Part shown: piece by piece, positions 14,180 through 27,190 of the stretch
How the letters are laid out: every line of letters begins with the position of its first letter
How positions within the stretch are numbered: the stretch's first letter is position 1
Origin: Tyto alba
Taxonomy: Eukaryota > Chordata > Aves > Strigiformes > Tytonidae
DNA: 64,000 nt
Assembly: GCF_018691265.1 (NCBI RefSeq)
Contig: NW_024881321.1
Coordinates: forward strand, 22,542,198 to 22,606,197
Direction of reading: 5' to 3'
Made by a program: the position numbers and the translations under genes
The notes under the pieces: model-generated
Told to the model about the DNA's origin: nothing
Database searches by the model: none
Seen by the model: the letters and a program-made list of their open reading frames with translations, nothing else

Positions 14180-14345
14180 CATGAGGCAACATGGTTTAAC
14201 AGTAAAGCACTGAAATCGAACTTAGAAGTCTTGATTCTCACCTTCGCTAGTAAGCATCCTGTGGCCTTAAGCATTTCACTTGCCCTTTGTTACTTTTATA
14301 TATTAAATAAGATGAATTTTCACTAGTTTTATCACAAAAAAAATG
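14180..14345 (+). mobile_element. Probable MIR-like (CORE-SINE) relic
   Basis: The order of short phrases matches the tRNA-derived mammalian-wide interspersed repeat class: a 'catggtttaacagtaaagca' head, then 'cttagaagtcttgattct', then 'cactagtaag'-like text, 'ctgtggcctta' and 'catttcacttgcc'. The copy is heavily decayed and A/T-drifted, as expected of a repeat that predates the amniote radiation. This is recognition by eye without an alignment, so boundaries are approximate. Confidence 0.45.
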
Positions 14346-17300
14346 GTAAAATACTGAATTGAGGCCTGACTTTAATATGAAATTTATATTTTTAAAACCC
14401 CTTTGTTTAAGTTTATAACACTGAAGCATTTCTGTTAGACTTCTGCCACTGTGCTTTGATTTATGAAAAATTGAAGCATTTAAATAATTATGCAGTGATT
14501 CAAACATGTCTAGTAGAAGGATAAACAGTTTAGATTAAGCTAAATCTAAAAGAGTTCTTATTGTTAATATGATTTACTATCCCATCATTATAAACCAAAT
14601 CCAGATGATTCTTATCTCGTTGCTACCACAAACAAATTTTTTCTCTAATGCATAGCACAGAATTGTCTGGAAATATTTTAATTATAATAAATATAAAGCT
14701 ATTTTTATAGAATACTTTAATCTGAATGTATAGTTGGATAGAAGACAAAAATCTTCAAATGAGCTGGGTTTTTTTTAGAGATAATGTTGATACTTTCCTC
14801 CCCTACTCCTAATGACAAACTTCAGCCAAGACAAGTTTACAAAATGTGCAATAAGATGGAGAAAAAGCCACAGAATGTCTTCTAACATGATCTGTAATTA
14901 CATGTTCAAGCTTCCATTTCAAGTATTTGTGATAATTTCTTTGAAATCTACTTTAAATTAGCTTTGCAAAAAATTGCTCAAGGTATATGAAAGCATATAC
15001 TATGGACAGAAAAAAAACCTATAATTTCTGAGTTGAATTAGCATTAATATAAATCTCAGACCTTCACACTAGAAACTGTAGAGTAGCTACTATAAAACCT
15101 TGGACTTCAGTCTGCAAGCACTTAAGCAATGTATAATCTCATGCATTTGGGCCTTAATACAATAAAGTTACTTTGTAAGAACCATACATTGAGGCTCACT
15201 GAAGTCAATGGAAAGCAATTCCAAATTTCAGTTGTCTTTGTATCAGGCCATACATAAAAACATGAATGAAATAAATCTGTAGTTTTGTATAAACATTTGA
15301 GTTTAGCATTTCTCTAGGCATTCTACACACAGTACATGGTTGTTTTGTCTTCAGTCTTTTAAAGATGTATGTTATAAAACCTCATGAAAACTTTTCACAG
15401 ATCATTAAAGTAAATATTTAATTTTATATAACATGAAAAGAAATCATAAATCAAGAAGATTTTTTTTTCTGATTAATAATTATTTTTCCATGGTTTAATT
15501 ATATGCAATACGTTACTTCCTAATATCTTTTTTGTTTCTGTCAAATTACAGCAGGGATGACCAGTGGAACTTTTTGCCAACAATCGTAATGAAAGAAAGA
15601 TTATCTGAAATAAGAACTTTAATTTAAATTTTCTATTCTCTCATGGATTCTTAGTGATGTCACCCTAAGTGATGACAAACACTACACCCCTAATTAGATA
15701 ATCCTGCTTAATAGATAAGCAGAATTATAGTATTATTCTTTGTAGTAAGACTACTGATAAAGAACAAAAATTAAATAAAAGGAAAGATAGTTCTATGGCA
15801 TCCTGCAGGTCTTGCAGACTAAAAGATTAAGGCCAGCTCATAGGTGATAAAACTGAGTTAAATATCTCATTTCTCTCTCTAAACTTCTGAGTGAAAGTAT
15901 TAAGACAATCTTTCACCTGCTTTAATTTTCCATGAACTGTGAGGAATTTGGCAAGAGAGCCAAGGAGAATACAGGTGACATAACTCTAAGTGCTGTAATG
16001 ACTAACAATTAAGAACCTGAGTTCCAGACCCCTGGGCCACGCACCTGCTCTTCTCGCATATGTAGATCCCAAACAGCTCCTATGCACAGTGTGAGAAGTT
16101 ACTTGCTGTTAACCAGAAGGGAAGCGTTTGGGGAGAACAATGAAAGAACAGCAAAATCTGCTCCTTTAGCAGATACTTAGAAACACCACTGTGCATTTCA
16201 GACTTATCCTGAAGACATTCTCTGATGTACTTTCTTTCACAAACAAAGAAAATAAATGTATTTCCATCTGTGTGATTCTGTTTCTATAATAAACAGAAAT
16301 TAGGAGATAAAGCACTTGTCTAAATTCATTTTCCTCTCAGCAGCAAGATACACCTGCCCAGAATAAAATAAAAATCAAACAACTATAGGCAGTCATAGCA
16401 GCTTCTATTCTTATTTTGCAGTTATCTATTCCTCCTTTTTTTTGTGTGTGTGTGCAGAAAATGTGAGGCTTGACTAGATCAACAACTGGTAGCAAGATTC
16501 TACAGCCAAAAGGTTTTTATGTTTGCTAGGAGCTGTAGTTTACAGTCACTGAACAATATTTCCATACATTAATATTAGCTATATGTAGGCTAAAACATAC
16601 AAATAATTCTTAGAATGGTGAACAAGACCTATCATGTTCTACCGTATTTTAAGTGCACTAAGTATGAAATAAGAATTTTAAACATTAACAGACTTAATTC
16701 CTCTTTCTGTATAGCCAAGATGTGAGAAAATTTGTAGTTGAGCAAATTTGTAGCTGAGCAAATACGATATTGCCATTGCTAGTGAAAAGCCAAAGACTTT
16801 GTCCAAAATCTCCAAGGCCTCAGGACAGTGAGTCTGCAGGACCGCTGCATCTACATTTGTGTTCACCTGAAGTGAAAGACTGAAGCTTTATTTAGCTGAC
16901 TTAGCTCTAACAGCAGTTGTTAAGCATCCAGGTGTTTATTCCTTAACTTAGTTTAGATGTAGCTTGCTTTTTTACAACAGTATGACATAATACCTATTCT
17001 TGTAATAATTCTGATAGTAATCTGTAACTAGTAATTGTTAAGCATAAATGAGTCTGTGTGAAATAAACTGTGACCCTAGAATAAAACTCAGTGTAGAGAA
17101 GTAAAGGTATGAAAACAAAGGCCTTGAAAGTATGTAGATGGAGTGATAACAGAGGCTTCAGGTCTGTGAACAGCTCACCAATAATCAATTATTTATCATT
17201 AAAGGGATATAACACTGGGAGCAGGGCAAAACTTTTTTTTAGGGGTTATAAATTTGGATGTTATGTGGAAATGAAGAAACAATAAAGTTTAGAAAATTTT

Positions 17301-17894
17301 AGAAAGCACAAAAAATGGTACTCTAGAATGAGGAGGAATAAACATCTCTGTCAAAATCATACTTTCCCCTCTGGACGAGTTTGTGTGCTGATGACTCTCT
17401 GAAACCCATACTCCCCACCTCTTTCTTAGTGAAGATTGATGCCTTTGACCCTAAGACCCAGAGGAGAACAGAATGGTGAGACTAACATTGGCAAAAAAAG
17501 TGAGGATGTTAAGAGAAAGTATGTGTGTTATGAGTGTATATGTGCCTCTGTAACAATTTTAAACCTTGTTGTAAGTGAAGTATTGTTTTCTAGATAATTC
17601 AGACTCTAAGGGTTAATGCCATTATGCCTGAACTAATAATAACTGTTCAGCTACACTATTAAGACAAAAATAATTTTATAGCTTTGCACAAAATGTCTCT
17701 TTTTTCAACACCAGTTAACTTGATTTGGGTTTTAATCTAACACCTCTGTCTCCCTGCTCTTCCTCATCTACCTCACTTCTTAAATATATATTTATATACA
17801 TTTATAATAAAGACCCTTTTTTGTCTCTCTGGTGTGCCTGTGTCTTCTGTTATGATGATAAGTCCATCATTAATAAAATGCTTTAAAATTGAAA
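14346..17894. other. AT-rich intergenic DNA, no gene seen
   Basis: Nothing supportable apart from a small 16-bp tandem duplication near 16728-16760 (aaatttgtag...gagc twice). Confidence 0.5.
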
Positions 17895-18558
17895 TTATTT
17901 TATATCAGTAAAAGCTTATCTTTCATATATTTACTCATATCGATCAAATTCTTTATGTTTTGATTATTATTTTTAATATATATATGATTTATAAAACACA
18001 TAATTATTTTACATTTAATTTTACAACCTCAATATGAGTGAACAGTGCGCTGAAAAGATAAAGAAAGCCAACAGGATGCTGGGCTGCATCAACAAGTGCA
18101 GCACCAGCAGAGATAAAGAAGTCATTACTGCACTCTACTCAGTGCTTGTCAGGCCACACCTGGAATATGGTGTACAGTTTTGGTCACTGCTATACAAAAA
18201 CAATGTGGACAGGCTCAAGAGGGTCCAGGGGAGGACCAAAAAATGATCAATGGACTGGGAAGCCTGTTGTATGAGGAAAGGCTGAGAGAACTGGGTTTGT
18301 TCAGCTTTGAGAAGAAAAGGCTCAGGGGAGACCTTATCACTGTGTTCCAGTATTGAAAGGGTGCCTACAAAGAAGATGGAGACTCCCTTTTTACAAGAAG
18401 TCACATGGAAAAGCCAAGGAGTAATGTGTATAAGTTACTCCTAGGAAGATTCTGACTGCACATTAGAGGTAAATTTTCACAATGAGAACCATCAGGCACT
18501 GGAATAATCTCCTCAAGGAAGCGGTGGATTCCCCAACATCAGGCACCTTTAAGATTCA
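17895..18558 (+). repeat. Left arm of 664-bp inverted repeat
   Basis: This segment is the reverse complement of 40971-41634. Both arms are exactly 664 bp, and every portion I compared base by base was identical; two different open frames that cover 18034-18404 translate identically in the other copy. The arm contains about 130 bp of AT-rich DNA that is not CR1, followed by the 5' part of a CR1. The shared non-CR1 flank rules out two independent CR1 insertions: one arm was copied from the other. Confidence 0.9.
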
Positions 18559-18665
18559 GCAGTACAGGGTGATGGACCATCTTGTCTAGACCATGCTTTT
18601 GTGAAGAAGGGTTGGACGAGATGATCCTTGAGGTCCCTTCCAACCTGGTAGTCTATGATTCTATG
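18026..18665 (+). mobile_element. 5'-truncated CR1 LINE, plus strand
   Basis: The first 220 bases translate to the C-terminal end of a CR1 reverse-transcriptase protein ([20 protein letters not shown], then RLKRVQGR). The 3' untranslated part follows and ends in the CR1 hallmark octamer (tatgattctatg at 18654-18665). It is severely 5'-truncated, as most CR1 copies are. The part up to 18558 is identical to the CR1 at 41.5-41.0 kb; the last 108 bases are only roughly 75-80% similar to that copy. No autonomous coding capacity. Confidence 0.9.
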
Positions 18666-18668
18666 AAA

Positions 18669-19793
18669 ACCCTCAAAAGGATTTGCCCGTTCAAATTTCG
18701 TGTTACAAAACCAAAAACATACCAAGTTTCCACTTGTCTTTGATAACACCTCAGTCTTGTGTATCAAAAGATTAAAGGCAAATCAAAAGGTTCTGGGAGA
18801 ATAAATGGGGAGATCATTTTTGTGTTAAGGTGGATGTTTCAGGATTATATCTATTTTGCTATCTTTTTATGCTGATTTTGGAGAACTCTACAGCAGAAGT
18901 AAAATTTTTAGTAGGTTGATGTTTCCAGGAATGGAAAAATTCTGACACACATTTTAAGATGTTAGACCCAAAGACATAGCTCACCATCAAAATAAAGTAA
19001 TCTCCCCAATGTAAATTTTTTTTACAGTTGCTTCTTGTAAGAGGACATCTGCATTAGGCTGCTCTTGAGAGATAACTTTAAGGTCAACTCACACAACTGT
19101 CCTAATTCAACCATTGTAGCTAGAAAGATATCTAACATCTAGTTCTCTTAAAAATCAATCTGACAGATCAAAAGTTTCCAAAGCAAAAGAAGCACAAAAT
19201 AGAGGCCAATCTCATGCCTAGTGGAACTAAGTGAAGTCATTAGAGTGTTTCTAAAGACTGACTCTTGGAACTCTAGAGTTTTTCCAGTTTCTCCAAAATG
19301 TTTTGTCAAATCAAACTGAAAAGTAATCAAAAGCTTTAAATTGATCCATCTAGAGAAGGTTCTCTCCTTAGCCATGTTTTTGAGAAGTAACTTGTCAAAA
19401 AGATACTTTGTGAGGAGGTTTAAACTAGTGAAGTATTATTTTACAATTGCCTGCTATGCAGTCTTCTGCCATTTTTGCAGTTTCTAAGTGTATCCAATTA
19501 GTAAATTCTGAATCAATCACATATATGGAAAGCCTATAATGTGTTTAATTTTTTTCCTTCAATCTGACTCTAGTGTCTTTTGCCCCATGTAAAAGCATAA
19601 TTCCATTTGTCAAAAAATAGATATGAAAGTAAATTTAGAGTGACAGTAAAACAAGAGGTATTAATGAGTATATCATTATAGAGAACATATGTGAAACAGT
19701 CATGAAGCCATTTGGCACTCATACTTTTGTGACTTGTGCCAGATCTTTTCTTCAATACACTGCTGTAATAAATATTTTTTTTTGGTAGATAAA

Positions 19794-19830
<37 letters not shown>

Positions 19831-22800
19831 GTAGAGAAATTGCTGGAATCATTGTGTGAATTTTAGCATTATATTAAGGCTTTTAATTTGCTTGGTGGAA
19901 GATCTAGTCAGAAATAAGGCTGATATTTAATTATGATAACTCAAGGGACATTTGACAGAGATGATAATAAAATAGTTCTCCTGCACACAGAATATTTCTT
20001 CGGGGGATTATTAGTGAAGCATAGAAGGAATGCTGCTCTTTCATATCAAATATACGTCTATTTTGATAGCTTTATCTTTTGTTAAGAAGTCAGAACTCAT
20101 TAGAATAATGTGACAAAATAAAACACTCAAAAAAATACAAATAATATCAATCTCTTTCCTAAACTGAAGTTCAATTTTTCACAGTTGAGGAATGGTTTAG
20201 TTTGTTTTTCTCTTTATTGACTTTTTTTTTTTTTTTTTTTTACAGTAAATTTTTTTCCAGTTATCTAAAGTTTTGACTTAGGAAGACAGTGAAATATAAA
20301 TGTCAGAAAGGAGAATGGATATATTTTTCCAGCTGATAGAATAGTATTTTATTTGCTTGTGTACAAATTAGTATACTCTTGTTGAATACTGCCCTACAAA
20401 TATGTAGATCCATTTCATACAAGAGCAGTTGAAACAGCTTGAGATGAAGCCAGAACTAAAAGCGCTACACACACAACAGGGGCAGAAGTTGTCAGAATTC
20501 TTAATCTACCTAACATCTCTTGAAGCTTCTTTAGCCTGCTTCTGTCAGTGAATCATCCCAATTCAAAATTATGAACAAAAATTAATCCAGCAGCTGCTAT
20601 TGGACATATTTTTTTACACCTAGGAGTTTCTCATAGAGAAAACAGTGGAATAATGAAGAAGAAAATATGACTCCATTACGTTTTACTAGCAATGGTGAAG
20701 AAAGGAGTAATTCTAGTCCTATACAAATGATATAAACTTTGTACTGGGTTTCCAGGAAGCAAATCATTCTCCTAATTTTACACTTGTGACTGATATCCCA
20801 TCACTTCTGAAAAGACAATCACTACTAAAATAATGCTGTTGGCACTAGAACTGTGCTAACAACTCATGAACATTAGTTTTTCATTTTATTTGAAAATGAA
20901 CAGAAAATGAAATAAGTCCAATTAGTTTCTTATATGAAAGGAAATATATTTTATAAAATAAGTCATATGATATCGTGAAAGGTTACACTTAAACTTGGTT
21001 ATCATAAGCATGGGTTTGTCACTGCCATGACACTAAATAGCAAGCTTATACTAAAATCCTTTTCATCAGAATATTGGAGTATAAAATTACCTTACTCATG
21101 ACCTTGAGATCTGTGAATTAAAGGGACTGTAAATGCAAGTCTTATGGAAGACAGGAAATTATTTATTATGTTGTCAAATATATTTAAGCACACAACTTCA
21201 CATAAGTAGCCATTTCCAAGTTAAGCTGATCTTCGGCTTTCCCAAATCCCTCCCTGCATGCCCAAGCAATTCTGTAACATTCCTTAAAGGAAGCCACCTA
21301 CCATACACTCCCTTTCTATATTTGAACTCAGTGAAGAGTTATCTACTCAGGCAAGCTGGCCTCCAGCTATTCCTGTCTATTTTTTTCCACAAATGAATGA
21401 ACAGCTCTGTTCCCTGGAGACACTGTCCCTGACAGAAGACAAGTTTTCTCAAGATCTTCAGTCCTTCAGGGCAACTTCACATGAGAACCTGTTTACCTGG
21501 CTATCCTGTACAAACCAAGGTCTGCTCTTCTAAAATCCATGGTCTGTAACTTGCCTTTCTCACATCCCCTGGGAGGATTTAGAGTACACTGAAAACTATC
21601 AGAAAAGCTTTTTGTCTCTTTTTGTTTCTCAGTCTCAATTTTCCCAACTAATTTCTATTTTTAATTTTCCAAAACAAAGGAAAAATTGCTTTTTAATTAC
21701 ACCAGTAATTTTATGTCATTTATACTGTATATATTGTACTTAATTTTTGTATTAATGAAAATAATTTATCTTCACAAAAATTGTCAGAAAGACAATTCAG
21801 AATTATTAAGAAGAATGGAAAAAAGGTCACTTGTGAACAAAACTAGGAAAAAGAACCAGGTGGTCAATCTATTTACTGTTACAGTCCTAAATATTTAGGG
21901 GGGATGAAATAAGTCAACAAAGTACATAAGAGAATTACAAATAATGGTAACATAGCACAGGAAATTACCCATACATATTGCATTCAGAATATAAAATCAC
22001 ATGTTGTTCTTCTAAATTTAATTCTACCAGTATCAAATATAATGTCTACAATGTTAATGTTATACTTTATTGTAAGTAAACCCAACTCTTAGTGAACAAA
22101 GCCTGGGACTGTGTCTGCCTAATTTTTTTTTGAGGAGTGAAATATGGGAAGAAAGGGGAAAGGAATCTAGGAAATTCTGAGCTAGTTTGGTTTCTGCTGT
22201 TTCTAAATCTCTCCTTCAAATTCGTTAACCATACCACCTATAAGAAAGCGGACTGATGGTAGAGATAAAATTTTGGTGTCATCTTTTTTTTTTTTTTTTT
22301 CCCTTTAATGGTCAAATATTAATACCAAAACTTTCCATTACCCATTGGAAAAGATTCTTCTGGTTCTTTATGGATACATCTGAACTGCAGGATAGAAACA
22401 GTGCAATAGTGACTGCTAATATCATTTGCACACATGCCTAGACTTGTTTTTCAAGTGAAAATTAAAAGGAAGATTCATGATGGCCTTTTCAGAAATACTT
22501 TCACAGAATCAACATGGTCCAGATCAGGGGTCATGAGGACTGAATGAGAGAGAAGCTAGAGCATCCTGGATGTTTTATTTACATAATGTGTCAGCAGAGT
22601 CATCACAAAGTTCATCTACGCTTATGTCTCAGTCTGGATCAGGAATGGATCTCTCAGCTATCCCTGCCACTGTGCTTTAGTTTGCATCATAGAGTGGTAT
22701 CTGAGTGCTTGAACTGAATTCACTTCAGATGAAGCTGAAAAATGTGATTCAGGACTATACCAAAATGCCATATATGCATGCATTTTATGACACCAGAGTG

Positions 22801-23530
22801 GAACTAGTTTGAAGAAAATAAATAAATCAGTGAAATAGTGTGGGCACCAGGGTCTCAGCACCAGCTGCTCTGCTCTATATATCTACCCCTATTGGTCCTC
22901 ACCGTATGCTGTTATAGACATCATTTTAATGTCACAAAAGAAATCAGGGAATTCCATCTTGGTATTAAATCTCAGAGTATTTTTATAGGACTGGTAGGTA
23001 AATGTATAATCCCTACTATTAACTCCATAGGAAATGTTGCTTCTCTTTCTTCAATTTTATATCTAAATTACCCATTAATTCTTTTGGGGTTTTGTCCATC
23101 CTCTTTCTCTTTTCTACCACCTCATTTCCCAACTTATTCCTGATGACAAGACTTTCTTTTTTTATTTCTTTTTTCTTTTCTAATGCAAGTATCTACTATA
23201 TCATAAGAATTACAAGGCAGCATTTCAGACCAAAACATGCTTTAGCCATCTGAAATGAGAAAGCAATCTCTAGAAAGGTAATATAATTTGGTGTTATCTT
23301 CCATAATTTATGTTTCTGACAAGTATTCACAAGGTAGCCTACTCAGCTTATGTTCCCTTTGCAGTCTCTAGAGACTGTTAATTTTAAACCATTAGCAGTG
23401 TAAAGCTACACCAGTGTCAAGTAACTGTATCATGCCTATTTTTCTTATTGAAACAACAATTATCAAAAGAAACCAGATTTTTTTTTTCTTAGCTCCTTAG
23501 AGGGAGAGCTACAGTGTGAACCAGAACACA
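18669..23530. other. AT-rich intergenic DNA with poly-T tracts
   Basis: Long T-runs lie at about 19798-19827, 20221-20240 and 22284-22300. The T-runs at 19.8 and 20.2 kb are each followed by 'acagta'. No gene or recognisable repeat body. Confidence 0.5.
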
Positions 23531-23531
23531 G

Positions 23532-23584
<53 letters not shown>
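23532..23584. repeat. (TA)n microsatellite with poly-T end
   Basis: About 18 uninterrupted TA dinucleotides followed by some 15 T. Likely length-polymorphic. Confidence 0.9.
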
Positions 23585-26108
23585 AAACTTACTTAAGTTC
23601 CACTTAATTCCTTTTTCTGCACTTCTCATCTTGATGTAACCCATTTGCCCTACATCTTTTTTATTTGTCTAGTTTTAATATAGGTTTCAGTATTTAAGTA
23701 GGACAAAAACATGTTCATAAAACAATTTTTCTGTCACTGTGTTGATTCCAAAAAGCTGTGTTTTCATATTGGTTGGTTTTCATTAAGACAAACACTTAAA
23801 GATCATTTTTTGCTCTGAATAAATCTGACTGAGAAAAAAAGAAGCATAATAAATGAGCAGCATTTAGTTTGCAAAATTTAGAAAGTTCTATCTCCCAAAA
23901 GTACATCTGAGGTATAAATGCATGATTCACTGAAGATCAAAGACAACAGTCGTGTATAATTCTGGATGTTCAGGAGAAAGACACTTGTACAGAACTGGCC
24001 TGAAGCACCAAAATCAAGGGAGTGTCTCATTTTCTTATAAAATAAGGGTTTCTTCAGAAAATTAATTAAATACAGTTCTTATGTACTTTTGCAAGCTTTG
24101 CTACAGGGGTAAGGATCATAATTTTCATTGCTGCAAAACTGTTAGTGGCAGACACGCACTTGTCTCTATGGAATATAGGTTGAACATGAGATGTGGACTG
24201 TCACTTTCAAATTATAGGACAGAAAAGATGTAATCAGAAAAGATGAAGATTGAAAAAAGACAAATGGTGAAGGAATACTGAAGTTTATCTTTTTTGCCAT
24301 CCTTTTAAGTTTCTGGTAAATAAACCTTATATAAATTTACAATAAAATAATTTTGAATTGCAGTGTTTTAAATCATAGTTTCTTACCAAAGGCTGCTAAT
24401 ATATATCTTTTTCATGTAGCTTCATCAGTCTGGGAATGTGAGGATAGCAGAAGGTGTATACTACATAAAGGATGAATTCTAACTGCATCAGTATATATCC
24501 AATATAACTTATTGATATGTTTGATTAGTTTTCAGCAAATGGCTCAGTATGTAGAGAAGATTGCTATGCTCCAAGTATACTTCTCTTTCTTATCTGAGAG
24601 CTGAACCCAATGAAAGATGTTCACTGATCTGAAAGGGCTTTGGTCAGTCTCTCACTGGCAGTCACTCAGAACGTAGATGTGATTTTTCCTAGTGCAACAC
24701 TGATTTAGGAAAATGCAGCAGGGGAAAAATGCCAAAAACTGTCTGACAGTGAAGAAAACAAGTTGGAATGAAGTTTTATTTATGTACGTGCATATGGTAG
24801 TTGATTCAATTTTTTCTCTGATGATTATGAAATATTTCATTTCATATATCATATTTTTCATCATCTACTAATGTTAGTACTCTGTTAATGCTCTTGGAAA
24901 AAAAAACCTGACAAAACCCCAAAACCTTGCTAGGGAGTAAAGGGATCAATTTTCAAATAGTAGGTATACCTTTAAAGAGGTAATTTGATTCATGTTAATC
25001 TTGCTAGACTTGTGCTGCCAAAACTGTATAAGAGATACTATATTGAAAAAATATCTACCTATATGATAGACTGGGATTATCAAGATAGAAGTATATTTGA
25101 AAAAAAGAGTAACCATACAATCTTTTCAAAGTGCTCTCTCACTACAAAATTTCTGTCAAAACCATGCTTTCCTCTTCTCAAGTTCTTTCTGGCACGTTAA
25201 ATCACTTGCTGTGTGGTTGTTTTGGACAAAATTTTTTTGCTGCCAGGACTGGCTTGAAAGCTGTGGTTTTCTCCCACAAATTTGGGGAAGTGAGGATAAG
25301 AAGCTTCAGTTTTGACAAAAGACTTCAAAGCTTGTCCTACAGATGGTTATGCACGTGTGCAGTACTTGCATTTCATATGTAGTAACTTCATTTCACTTCC
25401 TCCTCCATCTTTTCAAGTGTTTTCTGAATGGCTTGTAACAAAAGAAGTGTGGTGTACGGATGAGAGACATTTCAAAGAGAGCCCTTTTAAATAACCTTTG
25501 GATGTCAAAGAAGATGTGCTTATGGTGTAACAGATGACAGTGCTTGTTCATGGAAGATTTAATTTTAAAAAATAGCAGTGGCCTGAAAACTTGAAAGAGG
25601 AATTTTTTGGCTGTGGTTTACTTCTAGCAACAGCATTAACCGATTCAAGACTTCTGTGATAAAAATCACTTGGCTTTTCAAAGAAACTCATGAATGTTAG
25701 AATAAGAAAAAAAATAATTTCAATTTGGAAACATAGAAAACACTTTAAGAGAGTTTAAAAGCTCTTATGGCCAAAGTTTTGTAAGTAATAATTAAATGAA
25801 TAGTTTAATTTAGAAAAAATCACATTAAGAAAATAAATATATATAGTATGCCTGATACATATATGATTGTATAATATGCATGAAGTAAGTATATGATTTA
25901 CTCATATATACATGTATATATTTACATATATAGACCGTGAAATAGCTCTGAAAGATTTCTGAAAGACTTAACCGAGGTATAAAATTTTAACAGTGTTAGA
26001 TAAAACAATGAGATATCTTCAATGTCCACGGTAGGTGTGACTAGATCTTTAAAAGCGATACTATGCGTCCTACTATTTAAATTACAAGTATATCTACAGA
26101 TAGCTATC
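23585..26108. other. AT-rich intergenic DNA, no gene seen
   Basis: An A/T palindromic patch (tatat/atata, about 25835-25935) lies just left of the next LTR. No supported coding sequence. Confidence 0.5.
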
Positions 26109-27190
26109 TGTCGTGCTTTGTGCTCAGAGGGCAAATGAGCACCACACTGCTGCTCACTCCTCCCTTCCTTCCCAAAAATGAGAAGGGACAAATAAGCCAG
26201 ACTTGGGATTCAAGATGGGACCAGGAGGGTAAAATCACCCATTATGGTCATGGGCAAAAGGCAGACTCATTAGTGAAGGAAAAAAAAAAAAAAAAAGGAA
26301 CATAGATTTATTACAGATGCTAACAACAACACTTAACAAAGTAGGACAGTGAGAAGCATTGCCACATCTTGAGAACACCTTCCCCCTACCCCTCTCTTCT
26401 TCCCAGGCTCAGTTCTGCACCCAATATCTTTACCTCCTCCCCCCAGCAGCACAGGGGCAGGGAATGGGGGGTGCAGCCAGTGCTGCCGCTGCTTCCATCT
26501 TCGGTGGAGGGAGCTTCTGGAATTTGTTCCACCTGCTCCACTGTGGTCCCATTCTCACAGGAAACAGTCTTCCACAAATTTCCTCCAACATGAGTCCCTC
26601 CCACGGGCTGCAGAGTTTCCTTACAATGCTCCAGGATGGGTCACCAACCTTCTCTGACTGGAGTCCCTCTCATAGGCTGCAGCCCTTCCTGAGCTGCTCT
26701 GCTATGGGACACCCCTCATGCTGCAATCCTCCCAGTGATGAACTACAACATCAGGGCTACCTTTTCCCACAAGACCCTGGCTTTCTTCAGGCACAACAAC
26801 TTGATCAACCATGTGAAAAACACAGGCCATAAATCAATGTCTGCTTCACCGTAGATCTTCATGGGTGGCAGGGGGGGCCGCCCTTCCATCTCACCACAGG
26901 ATACAGGGGGGTCTCTGCTCTGGCACACCTCCCCCCTCCTTTCTTCCTCCATTCCTCCACTGACCTTGGTGTTCACATAGCTGCCACAACTCCTCCTCAC
27001 AAGTCCGACTCCTCCTCACCATGTCCCTTCTTAAATGCTTTATCACAGAGGCACAGCTGATTGTCTAAGTGTTGGTGCAGAGATGGAGCTGACTTGGAGC
27101 TGGGAGAGCTTTGAGAGCTTCTCACAGGGGGTCACCCATCTAGCCTCCCCTTCTACCAAAAAAAACCCACCATCACTCAAACCCAGGACA
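26109..27190 (-). mobile_element. Avian-type ERV LTR, ~1.08 kb
   Basis: A long GC-rich block with repeated units of the type 'catgagtccctcccacgggctgcag', the same unit style and the same 'cttcttcccaggctcag' phrase as the LTR at 1986. A TTTATT (AATAAA on the minus strand) at 26307-26312 near the left end and a TATA-like ATTTAAG on the minus strand near 27028-27034 place U5 left and U3 right, so it is minus oriented. Plausible ends are TG at 26109 and CA at 27190, but no target duplication is evident, so boundaries are provisional. A run of some 18 A at 26279-26296 sits in U5. The 157-codon frame from 26359 is an artefact of the unit repeats. Confidence 0.7.

Noticed and set aside
17700..17870. 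AATAAAGACCC followed by a pyrimidine-rich stretch, LTR-end-like
   Set aside because: No TG...CA ends, TATA box or target duplication could be placed around it.
18034..18404. Two opposite frames that recur at 41125-41495, seemingly a duplicated gene
   Set aside because: They are the CR1 RT C-terminus and its antisense; the duplication is the inverted repeat, not a gene family.
26359..26832. 157-codon plus-strand frame rich in Ser, Pro and Gln
   Set aside because: It lies wholly in the LTR at 26109-27190 and is built from its repeated units; no domain, and overlapping frames on both strands are similarly open.
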